Source of the DNA: JACDBE01 sp963714055
GTDB taxonomy: Bacteria; Actinomycetota; Acidimicrobiia; Spongiisociales; UBA5794
Length of the DNA: 64,000 bases
NCBI GenBank assembly: GCA_963714055.1
Contig: OY970227.1
Span: forward strand, 1,550,001 to 1,614,000
Direction of reading: 5' to 3'
The notes below the pieces were generated by a model that did not search any database, was not told the origin of the DNA, and was given only the letters and a program-made list of their open reading frames with translations. Shown in pieces: positions 1 to 6,896 of this stretch (position 1 is the stretch's first letter; each line of letters begins with the position of its first letter). The position numbers and the translations under genes are program-made.

Positions 1-1
1 G

Positions 2-295
2 CCGGGCGGCGAGGGCACGGCGACCCTCTGGGTGCACAACACGACGGGGGCGCCGGCGACCTTGACCCTGGCCGCCTCTGACCTGGTGGGCCCGATGGGG
101 CGCATCCCGGCCGTTGCAGTGATATTCCAGCCTCGGTCGCTGGGGACGGTGCCGGCGGGAACCAGCCGCTCGGCAACGGTACTGGTGAGGACCCACCCGG
201 GGGCTCGGCCCGGTGTCTACCACGGGGTGGTGACCGGAGTCGGGCCTCCCGGGGCAGTGCTCGCCCTGCGGGTGACGGTGGGGCCGGACCGCTGA
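2..295 (+). CDS. C-terminal part of a hypothetical protein, cut by the window edge
   Basis: The reading frame is open from base 2 to a TGA at 293-295, so the gene starts outside the window and only about 97 residues are visible. The segment is rich in Thr, Val, Gly and Pro, with alternating hydrophobic residues typical of a beta-sandwich. It resembles extracellular Ig-like domains of the NEW3/COG1470 kind (for example TLWVHNTTGAPATLTL near the left end), which suggests a secreted or surface protein. That family link is by eye only. No membrane anchor or sorting motif follows, and the protein ends in RVTVGPDR. The next gene starts 75 bases downstream. Confidence 0.5.
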   Translation, partial: PGGEGTATLWVHNTTGAPATLTLAASDLVGPMGRIPAVAVIFQPRSLGTVPAGTSRSATVLVRTHPGARPGVYHGVVTGVGPPGAVLALRVTVGPDR

Positions 296-370
296 ACTGG
301 CCGAACCCGTGTGGGCCCACCGGGCGTATCCTGGTAGAGCCACACTCCCGATCTGTGAACGGGGTGCCCC

Positions 371-544
371 ATGGGTACTGAGAGCAGCCCGCCGCCCGAG
401 GAGCGGTCACTGAGCGCTTCGCTCGACGGGCCGTCGAAGACGATCGTCGTGGAGCCGGTGCGTCAGCCGGTTCCCGCTCCACCCGCCAAGGTGGAGCCGG
501 AGCCCGCCAGGCAACCCGCTGAACCGCGCCAACCGACCCGCTGA
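371..544 (+). CDS. Small proline-rich hypothetical protein
   Basis: An ATG-started 57-codon frame below the usual ORF cutoff. The product begins MGTESSPPPEERS and is dominated by Pro, Glu, Arg and Val, with PVPAPPAKVEPEPARQPAEP near the end. This composition suggests a disordered, soluble peptide with no membrane segment. It ends 13 bases before the next gene and GAGAAGGA lies in that gap, so the two may be co-transcribed. I recognise no family. It could be a non-coding open frame; adjacency and codon use are the only support. Confidence 0.35.
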   Translation: MGTESSPPPEERSLSASLDGPSKTIVVEPVRQPVPAPPAKVEPEPARQPAEPRQPTR

Positions 545-557
545 GAAGGACACGTCG

Positions 558-1253
558 ATGGATGCGGCGCCCGACTTCATCGGGGTCGTCATCGGCTTCC
601 GCCAGTTCCGGGTGATCGGGTCGGGGCTGTGGTCGACCCACGCAGCCCACCGCTGGCACGACGGGGAGCACACCGCCGTGTGCCTCTCCTCACGCCCCCA
701 CGACGAGCCGGTGCCGGCCAAAGGGTGCACCTGCGGGTTCTACGCCCGGTACCGGCCGTACCCGCGCGCCGCCTCGATGACCCACGACCTGGTCAACGGG
801 GCCGTGGCGTTGTGGGGCAGCATCGAGCTACACGCCCACGGGATGCGCGCCGAGCACGCCTCGGTGGTCGCCGTCGCCCTGCCGTTCTCGCACGGCGACA
901 AGCGGACGCGCATCCGGGCCGCCGCCGCCGCCCTGGGGATCCCGGCGGTCCCGGCACGGCAGCTGATCGCGGCGACCGCCGACCACGGCCACCTCATCCC
1001 TCGCCAGATGCAGCCTCCCGACGTGATGCCCAACAAGCGCAAGGCACCCGGGCCACACCGCGGACGCCAGGCTCAACGCCGTCGCCGACGGTGTCGGGCA
1101 CCGACGCCACCGCTGAGCAAGGCCGGCGGGGCGGCTCGCCGATCGCTCGGGGACCGCCGCCCAGGCGCAGACTCGGCGACGGGGGCTGGGGTCCCCCATC
1201 GCACAGCGATGAGCCGTCAGGCGACGAGCCGTGAGCACAGCGTCTCCGCCTGA
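558..1253 (+). CDS. Conserved hypothetical protein with a CxC motif; 3' end possibly frameshifted
   Basis: ATG start after GAGAAGGA. The first 160 residues look like real protein: an N-terminal strand (DFIGVVIGFRQFRVIG), a Trp/His-rich stretch, a GCTCGFYAR motif that could bind metal, and a helix NGAVALWGSIELHAHGMRAE. Similar uncharacterised actinobacterial proteins with a CTCG motif exist to my recollection; their function is unknown. After about residue 160 this frame turns Arg-rich and low-complexity. A one-base change near 1047 would instead give an ordinary tail (HTADARLNAVADGVGHRRHR) stopping at 1114-1116, so the true end is probably 1116. It follows the small proline-rich gene by 13 bases. 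Confidence 0.5.
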   Translation: MDAAPDFIGVVIGFRQFRVIGSGLWSTHAAHRWHDGEHTAVCLSSRPHDEPVPAKGCTCGFYARYRPYPRAASMTHDLVNGAVALWGSIELHAHGMRAEHASVVAVALPFSHGDKRTRIRAAAAALGIPAVPARQLIAATADHGHLIPRQMQPPDVMPNKRKAPGPHRGRQAQRRRRRCRAPTPPLSKAGGAARRSLGDRRPGADSATGAGVPHRTAMSRQATSREHSVSA

Positions 1254-1270
1254 CGGCGTAGCCTCTCCCG

Positions 1271-2308
1271 ATGGTCGCAGCCACCGTCGAGAGCACCTGG
1301 TTCGAGCAGAGGCTCGTCGCCTACCGCAGGATCACCGAAGAGGCGATCGCCCGGTACCTGCCGGACGGCTCCGACCTCTACCTGGGTGCACCGGTGGCCG
1401 ACTACCCGGGGCGCCCCGGCAAGGGTCTCCGACCGGCCCTGTGCCTTGCCACCTGCGAAGCTTTCGGGGGCGACGCCGCCGACGCTCTCCCCGTTGCGGC
1501 CGCCGTCGAGCTGCTCCACAACGCGTTCCTCGTCCACGACGACATCGAGGACGACAGCGAGCTGCGCCGGGGCGGCCCTGCGTTGCACCGCCGCTACGGC
1601 CTGCCGCTGGCGCTCAACGCCGGTGACGCCCTCGCCGTGTACGCGCTGCAAGCGGTGCACGACGCGCGACGCCGGCTCGGGCCCCGGATCGCCGAGCGCG
1701 TCGTCGGCGAGTTCGCCTTCATGGGAAGACAGACCGTCGAAGGCCAGGCGCTGGAACTCGGCTGGCGCATCGACAACCGGCTCGACCTCGACCCGGACGA
1801 CTACCTCGAGCTGATCATGAAGAAGACGTGCTGGTACACGACGGTGCTGCCGCTGCGGATGGGCGCGCTCATCGGCGGCCGGGGCGCCGTCGACCTGGAG
1901 CCGCTCATCGCCTTCGGGTTCAACCTGGGCGCAGCCTTCCAGATCCAGGACGACGTCCTCAACCTCACCGGGGGCGCCGGATACGGCAAGGAGCTCAACG
2001 GCGACCTGTGGGAGGGGAAGCGCACCCTCGTCCTCATCCACCTGCTCGCCGCCGCCGACCCGACCGAGCGGGCCGAGCTGGCAGCGTTCCTCGCCAAGCC
2101 GCGGTCGGAGCGGACGGACGCCGAGGTCGAGACGGTGCGGGCCTGGATCGACGACCACGGGAGCCTCGCCTTCGCCGCCGAGTTCGCCCGGGGCATTGCC
2201 GCCTCGGCCACCGTCTCCTTCCAGGTCGCCTTCGCCGGGGTGCCGGACTCGCCCGCCCGCCGCTTCCTCACCGAGATGATCCCCTACATGGTGGAGCGCA
2301 CCCGGTGA
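1271..2308 (+). CDS. Trans-isoprenyl (polyprenyl/geranylgeranyl) diphosphate synthase
   Basis: 345 residues, the usual length for the polyprenyl synthetase family. These enzymes condense isopentenyl diphosphate onto allylic diphosphates in the cytoplasm to make C15-C25+ precursors of carotenoids, quinones or other lipids. The lysine/arginine entry motif (GRPGKGLRPAL) is near residue 50. The first aspartate-rich motif HDDIEDDSELRRGGP is near 96-110, and the second is QIQDDVLNLTG near 237. The second motif is DDxxN rather than DDxxD, a variation also seen in some relatives. Product chain length cannot be read safely. ATG at 1271 has the first helix in frame directly after it. No pathway partner lies next to it; a photolyase gene follows after 171 bases. 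Confidence 0.88.
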   Translation: MVAATVESTWFEQRLVAYRRITEEAIARYLPDGSDLYLGAPVADYPGRPGKGLRPALCLATCEAFGGDAADALPVAAAVELLHNAFLVHDDIEDDSELRRGGPALHRRYGLPLALNAGDALAVYALQAVHDARRRLGPRIAERVVGEFAFMGRQTVEGQALELGWRIDNRLDLDPDDYLELIMKKTCWYTTVLPLRMGALIGGRGAVDLEPLIAFGFNLGAAFQIQDDVLNLTGGAGYGKELNGDLWEGKRTLVLIHLLAAADPTERAELAAFLAKPRSERTDAEVETVRAWIDDHGSLAFAAEFARGIAASATVSFQVAFAGVPDSPARRFLTEMIPYMVERTR

Positions 2309-2479
2309 CACCTCGTGGCGCTCGGAAGGAGACCGCCGCCCCTTCATCCGGACTCGTAGCGACTCAGTGACGGACCAGGCTGCGGTTGCACCCGTGACCA
2401 TCGAGGTCGGCGCCAACACCGGCATAGCTGCGCCAGTGAACGGCCTGGCGTTCGAGACGGTGGACGAATCTCCCGGTCC

Positions 2480-3841
2480 ATGGGTGCCGGCGTGACCGGG
2501 GTGGATGTGGTCTGGTTCCGGCGCGACCTCCGGCTGGCCGACAACCCGGCATGGTCGGGGGGGACCGCCGGGCGGGAGGTATGCCCACTATTCGTGGTCG
2601 ACCCGGGAATCTTCGACCGGGTCAGCCCAATGCGACGGGCCAGCTTGGTGGCTGCGCTCGGCGCCCTGGACGACGCCCTGGTGCGCATGGGCGGACGGCT
2701 GCGGGTGGAGCATGGCGACCCAGAGCGGGTAGTGGCGGCGGTGACGCGTCAGGTCGGAGCCGATCGGGTCCATGTCAACGGTGACGTGACGCCGTACGGT
2801 GTCGACCGTGACCGGCGGGTCGGGCTCCGGGTCGAGCTCGTGTCCCACCCCGGGCTCTACCTGCATCCGCCCGGATCGATCCGCAGCACTGCCGGTCGGC
2901 CGTACCAGGTGTTCACGCCCTTCTGGCGGGTATGGGAGGGGCTCCCCCCGATCCCGGTGGCCGCAATGGGGGATGGCAAGCCCACCGACCACCCCGGCGC
3001 CGGGATCCCGGTAGAGGTGGCGCCGCCGGTCCCGATGGGCGAGGCGGCGGCCCTGGCCCGGCTCGACTCGTTCCTCGAGCGAGTCGACGGATACGACGTC
3101 GAGCGCGACCGCCTCGACCTCGACCCGACCAGCAGGCTGTCGATCGACCTGAAGTACGGGACGCTGGCCCCGCACACGGTTCACCGGCTCGTCGGGTACG
3201 GCACCCCGGGTCGCCGTGCCTTTCTCCGCCAGTTGGCCTGGCGTGACTTCCACGCGCACCAGATGGCGGCGATGCCGGAGGCGGTGACGGTACCGATGCG
3301 GCCCGAGTTCGCCGCGATGCGCTGGGAGGACGACCCCGAGGGAGTAAGCGCCTGGAAGTCGGGGCGCACCGGGTATCCCTTGGTCGATGCCGGGATGCGC
3401 CAACTCGCCGCCGAAGGGTGGATCCACAACCGGGTTCGGATGGTGATTGCGTCGTTCCTGGTGAAAGATCTCCTGGTGGACTGGCGGATCGGGGAGCGGT
3501 TCCTCCGTCGCCACCTGCTCGACGGCGATGTCGCCCAGAACGTGGGCAACTGGCAGTGGGTCGCCGGGACGGGTACCGATGCGGCGCCTTTTACCCGGGT
3601 GTTCAACCCGGTCATGCAGGCTGCCCGCTTCGACCCCGACGGGGACTATGTCAAACGGTGGGTGCCTGAACTCGACGGGCTCGCCCCACCGGCGCTCCAT
3701 GCTCCGTGGAGTGCGACGCCCCTCGAGTTGGCGGAGGGCGGGGTGATCCTCGGAGAGACCTACCCGTGGCCGATCGTCGCCCACTCCGCAGCTCGTCAGA
3801 GAGCGCTGGACCGCTACGACGAGGTTCGCCGTTCTCACTGA
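2480..3841 (+). CDS. phrB: Deoxyribodipyrimidine photo-lyase (CPD photolyase, cryptochrome family)
   Basis: Light-driven repair of cyclobutane pyrimidine dimers in DNA, using FAD. The N-terminal alpha/beta domain opens with VDVVWFRRDLRLADNPAW, the photolyase hallmark. The C-terminal FAD domain holds RQLAWRDFH near 250, the signature WKSGRTGYPLVDAGMRQL near 293-310, HNRVRM, and VGNWQWVAGTGTDAAPFTRVFNP. Length (453 residues) matches class I enzymes. The ATG at 2480 is used; GTG codons at 2492 and 2501 are alternatives and none has an obvious ribosome site. It converges with the sortase gene, leaving 12 bases between the stops. Confidence 0.95.
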   Translation: MGAGVTGVDVVWFRRDLRLADNPAWSGGTAGREVCPLFVVDPGIFDRVSPMRRASLVAALGALDDALVRMGGRLRVEHGDPERVVAAVTRQVGADRVHVNGDVTPYGVDRDRRVGLRVELVSHPGLYLHPPGSIRSTAGRPYQVFTPFWRVWEGLPPIPVAAMGDGKPTDHPGAGIPVEVAPPVPMGEAAALARLDSFLERVDGYDVERDRLDLDPTSRLSIDLKYGTLAPHTVHRLVGYGTPGRRAFLRQLAWRDFHAHQMAAMPEAVTVPMRPEFAAMRWEDDPEGVSAWKSGRTGYPLVDAGMRQLAAEGWIHNRVRMVIASFLVKDLLVDWRIGERFLRRHLLDGDVAQNVGNWQWVAGTGTDAAPFTRVFNPVMQAARFDPDGDYVKRWVPELDGLAPPALHAPWSATPLELAEGGVILGETYPWPIVAHSAARQRALDRYDEVRRSH

Positions 3842-3853
3842 ACGACGGTGCGT

Positions 3854-4534
3854 TCACCCGGAGGCGACGGCATACACCACCACGTTGTCGGCATACGAGC
3901 GGCTGGAGGCGTCGAACTCGCCGCCGCAGGTCACGAGGGCGAGCTCGCCGCCGTCGCCTCCGAAGAGGCGGCTGGCCGGGAGCTCGTCTTTCGGGTACCG
4001 GGCGGTCTCGGTCACCTCGAAGCGGCGGACCTCGCCGTCCTCGAAGGTGACGGTGAGGGAATCGCCCACCTGGAGTAGTCCCAGCTCGACGAACACGCCC
4101 GGCTCGCCGTTGAAGGCGATGTGGGCGGCGAGCACCGACGATCCGGTGTCACCGGGACGGGCACCGAAGCGGTACCAACCCACCTCCGACGCCGCTGGGA
4201 TCTCCATCGACCCGTCGGGGAGGACGCCGACAGGGATGATCGGTGCCGCGACCACGTCGATGGCTTCAATGGTGAGGCCGGTCGGGACCGCCTCGGGAAC
4301 ACCGGGCCGTCGGTATCGGGCGCTCCCGATGGGAATCACGGCGTCGGCCAAGGCCGAGCGCGGGGGCGCCGACGTGGTGGGCGGGGTGGCGAATGTGCCC
4401 GGCGCCCCAACGATGGTCGTCGTCACCGTGGCCTGCGTGGTGCTCTGTGGCTGGACCGTCTCCCGGGCCGGTGGGGTGCAGGACGCCAGCAATACGAGCA
4501 GCACAACGGTCACGAGACGCCTCATCGGCCGCAT
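3854..4534 (-). CDS. Class F sortase, lipoprotein-like N terminus
   Basis: About 226 residues. The N terminus MRPMRRLVTVVLLVLLASC ends in a lipobox-like LASC, then a Thr/Pro-rich linker, then a sortase fold. Likely catalytic residues are His in SSVLAAHIAFNG, Cys in ALVTCGGEFD, and Arg in the following SSRSYADN. Actinobacterial class F sortases share this arrangement and act outside the membrane as transpeptidases on surface proteins. Start ATG at 4534 follows GGACGAAG; an ATG at 4525 is possible, and the longest frame reaches 4582. The upstream DUF4397 gene on the same strand has a C-terminal membrane anchor and could be a partner, although it lacks a clear LPXTG motif. Confidence 0.82.
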   Translation of the reverse strand: MRPMRRLVTVVLLVLLASCTPPARETVQPQSTTQATVTTTIVGAPGTFATPPTTSAPPRSALADAVIPIGSARYRRPGVPEAVPTGLTIEAIDVVAAPIIPVGVLPDGSMEIPAASEVGWYRFGARPGDTGSSVLAAHIAFNGEPGVFVELGLLQVGDSLTVTFEDGEVRRFEVTETARYPKDELPASRLFGGDGGELALVTCGGEFDASSRSYADNVVVYAVASG

Positions 4535-4562
4535 CTTCGTCCCGCCCCCCGCCCGACGGAGA

Positions 4563-4598
4563 GAGGGGCGGGCCGGGGACAACGCCGACCCGCCCCTC
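4563..4598 (-). terminator. Hairpin between the DUF4397 gene and the sortase gene
   Basis: Perfect 10-bp inverted repeat: GAGGGGCGGG at 4563-4572 and CCCGCCCCTC at 4589-4598, with a 16-base loop. It lies just after the DUF4397 stop (4612) and before the sortase start (4534). There is no T-run, so it may be a weak terminator or a processing/stability element that separates expression of the two genes. Confidence 0.55.
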
Positions 4599-4611
4599 GC
4601 GTCACCGCCGG

Positions 4612-5418
4612 TCAGCCGTGCTGGCGCCGGCGACGAGACAGGGCGATACCCGCCGCCGTCATGGCGAACCCGGCGGCGATCACGACCACGGGCAGCATCT
4701 GCCCCGGCGAACCGTCGTCGACCGGAGAGTTGCCCGTGTCGACCGCATTGGGAGCCGTGCCGAGCCCGGTGATCGACTCGGTGAGCACCGTCAGGGACTC
4801 GTCGTCGAGCGACCCGACCGCATACACGATCAGCGACGACCCGTCGTCGATCGCCAGGTCGGCGGGCCCGATCACAACCGGCTCGGTGGCCCCGGTGGGC
4901 ACCACCGATGCCGACACGGTGCCGGCGGGGAGGTCGGCGGACGCCTCGTCGGGGTTGGCCAGGTTGGTGAACGCAGGCTCACCCCCGGCGAGTACGTCGA
5001 CCGCCGGCGCCGCCGCGGTGTGGCGGACGGTGAGCCGTCCCTGGCCGGCGGCGATCGCCGAGGTGTCGTTCTCGAACACGCCCAGGGTGGGGGTGCCGTC
5101 TTCGCCGAGATGGGCGATCACCGTGTAGTTCCCCGAGGCGGGGAGAGCGACGTCGCCGGCGTCGATGGCGACGTCTTCTGTCCCGGCAACCCTCACCTCG
5201 ACCGCCTCGAGGGTGGTCCCGGCAAGCGCCGACAGGTCCTGGGTGTCGCCGAACGCGAAGCCCTCGAACACGGGCTCGCCGCCTGCCCACACGTCGACGT
5301 CGATCCCGGGGATGCCGTGGATCAGGTGGATACGGACGTCGTCGTCCTGGGCGGACGCTGGTAGCGCGACGAGCAGAAGCGCGACGACGGCCGCCGCGAG
5401 AGCGATCGATCTCCTCAT
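4612..5418 (-). CDS. DUF4397-domain surface protein with C-terminal membrane anchor
   Basis: 268 residues. A Sec signal peptide (MRRSIALAAAVVALLLVALPASAQ) is followed by two beta-rich repeats resembling DUF4397: VRIHLIHGIPGIDVDVWAGG near 28-47 and LTVRHTAAAPAVDVLAGG near 129-146. The C terminus has a membrane helix (MLPVVVIAAGFAMTAAGIAL) and the basic tail SRRRRQHG, the layout of a sortase substrate, but the residues before the helix (VDDGSPGQ) contain no LPXTG. ATG at 5418 is preceded by GGAGGAAAC, a strong ribosome site. It is divergent from the ECF sigma gene; similar actinobacterial loci pair DUF4397, sortase and sigma/anti-sigma genes. The molecular role of DUF4397 is not known to me. 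Confidence 0.8.
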   Translation of the reverse strand: MRRSIALAAAVVALLLVALPASAQDDDVRIHLIHGIPGIDVDVWAGGEPVFEGFAFGDTQDLSALAGTTLEAVEVRVAGTEDVAIDAGDVALPASGNYTVIAHLGEDGTPTLGVFENDTSAIAAGQGRLTVRHTAAAPAVDVLAGGEPAFTNLANPDEASADLPAGTVSASVVPTGATEPVVIGPADLAIDDGSSLIVYAVGSLDDESLTVLTESITGLGTAPNAVDTGNSPVDDGSPGQMLPVVVIAAGFAMTAAGIALSRRRRQHG

Positions 5419-5637
5419 GTTTCCTCCTTGGTTGGTTGAACCTTGTGACCCTCTTCGGAGCCGGTCCGTGCGCCGGATGAGACCGCCTGCGCCCGCCGGT
5501 GATCACTCGAACGAGGAGATCGCTCGCCACTGCTCCCAATCCAGGCATGCCGCCGGCTACGAACCTCGGTCAGGGCCGGAGACCGGCTCGCCGGCTGGGG
5601 TACCATCGCCCCCGAAGATCGCCGAGCGGGGAAGTCG

Positions 5638-6186
5638 TTGACCGAACCGAACAGAGACGACCAGGAGCTCGTTTCGCGGATCGCCAACGGCGATCAGGAG
5701 GCCCTCGCCGATGCGTTCCGGCGCTTCGGCGGCGCGGTCAAGGCCCTGGCCAGCCGCGTGATGCGGGACGAGTCATTGGCCGAGGACGTGGTGCAGGAGA
5801 CATTCGTGTGGTTGTGGCGGTCGCCCGAGCGGTACGACCCGGTCCGAGGGTCGCTGCGGACGCTGCTGCTCACGGTCGCCCACCGGCGCGCCGTCGACAT
5901 CGTTCGCTCCGAGGAGGCTCGGGCAAGGCGGGAGTCCCAACCACCCGATCCCGAGACTCGCGACGTCGAGGACGAGGTCTGGGCTCGGCACCTGTCCGAT
6001 CAGGTCCGGTCAGCGATCGCTGAGCTGTCACCTGATGAGCACGCGGCGGTCTCGCTCGCCTACCTCGGAGGGCTCACCTACGTCGAGGTGGCCCGACGGC
6101 TGGAGGCCCCCGAGGGGACCGTCAAGAGCAGGATCCGCAGCGGACTGAGAAGGCTGGCGGCGTCGCTGGAGGGAGTGTCCCCGTGA
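5638..6186 (+). CDS. ECF RNA polymerase sigma factor
   Basis: 182 residues. Sigma region 2 covers roughly residues 20-90 (ALASRVMRDESLAEDVVQET, FVWLWRSPERYDP, LLTVAHRRAVDIVR). Region 4 covers about 120-176, with the helix-turn-helix GGLTYVEVARRLEAPEGTVK followed by SRIRSGLRRL. These extracytoplasmic-function factors redirect RNA polymerase to envelope or stress genes. The TTG start at 5638 lies 5 bases after GGGGAA. Its end overlaps the anti-sigma gene, whose product would hold it inactive until a signal arrives. The divergent DUF4397 and sortase genes are plausible targets by position only. Confidence 0.92.
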   Translation: MTEPNRDDQELVSRIANGDQEALADAFRRFGGAVKALASRVMRDESLAEDVVQETFVWLWRSPERYDPVRGSLRTLLLTVAHRRAVDIVRSEEARARRESQPPDPETRDVEDEVWARHLSDQVRSAIAELSPDEHAAVSLAYLGGLTYVEVARRLEAPEGTVKSRIRSGLRRLAASLEGVSP

Positions 6187-6887
6187 CAAGCCACGAGGAG
6201 CTCCTCGATCTGGTGCCGTTGTACGCGGCGGATGCACTCGGCGACGATGAGCTCCGGCACGTCGAAGAGCACCTCGACGGGTGCCCGGATTGCATCGCAG
6301 AGGTCGCTGCGCTCCGGAGGGCGGCCGCCGCCATGGTCCCCGACGAACCTCCACCCAACCATGTCTGGGACCGCATCGTCGCCGAGATCTCCGGCCCCGT
6401 AGCTCCCACCGCAACGGTCGCCGAGATCGACTCCCGGCGGTCATCGCGCCGTTTCGGCTGGTTGGCTGCGGCCGCTCTGGTGGCGGTGGTGCTCGGTGCC
6501 TGGGGGATCATCCGGGCTGTATCCACCGAAGATCTCCTGGGTCCGGATGCCACCGTCGCCGCCGCCGAGGAGGCCGCTGCCTCCCCAGGCGCGGTGGTGC
6601 GCGATTTGCTGGTCGACGGCGAGGCGGTCGCCCGAGTGGTGCTGACCACCGAGGGCGAGGGATTCCTCGTGCCTTCCGGCCTCGTCGATCTCGATGACGA
6701 CCGCACCTACCAGCTGTGGGTGGTCACTCCCGACGATCTCGTCATCTCAGCAGGAGTCCTCGGAAGCGAGCCGCTCCCCAGCCGCTTCACCTGGCAGGGT
6801 CAGGCGGCCGCGTTCGTTCTCACCCGTGAGGTGGCCGGAGGCGTCACGAGCAGCGCCGGGGATGTGGTCGCGGTGGCGGAAGGCTGA
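6183..6887 (+). CDS. Membrane anti-sigma factor, RskA-like, with zinc-binding ASD motif
   Basis: 234 residues from a GTG that overlaps the sigma stop (GTGA). The cytoplasmic N terminus has the HxxxCxxC zinc motif (HLDGCPDC near 33-40). A single membrane helix follows (FGWLAAAALVAVVLGAWGII near 93-112), then an external domain with TYQLWVVTPDDLVISAGVLG, typical of the RskA C-terminal domain. It should bind the upstream sigma factor and release it on regulated proteolysis. The cyclase gene begins only 9 bases after its stop, so the three genes probably form one transcript. Confidence 0.9.
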   Translation: MTSHEELLDLVPLYAADALGDDELRHVEEHLDGCPDCIAEVAALRRAAAAMVPDEPPPNHVWDRIVAEISGPVAPTATVAEIDSRRSSRRFGWLAAAALVAVVLGAWGIIRAVSTEDLLGPDATVAAAEEAAASPGAVVRDLLVDGEAVARVVLTTEGEGFLVPSGLVDLDDDRTYQLWVVTPDDLVISAGVLGSEPLPSRFTWQGQAAAFVLTREVAGGVTSSAGDVVAVAEG

Positions 6888-6896
6888 CACGCGGCA

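Noticed and set aside
1217..2425. A long minus-strand open frame antisense to the prenyl synthase
   Set aside because: High-GC antisense shadow with repetitive low-complexity composition; the plus strand has the full aspartate-rich motifs.
2588..3838. A minus-strand 416-residue frame opposite the photolyase
   Set aside because: No domain or ribosome site; it mirrors the codon pattern of the photolyase gene.
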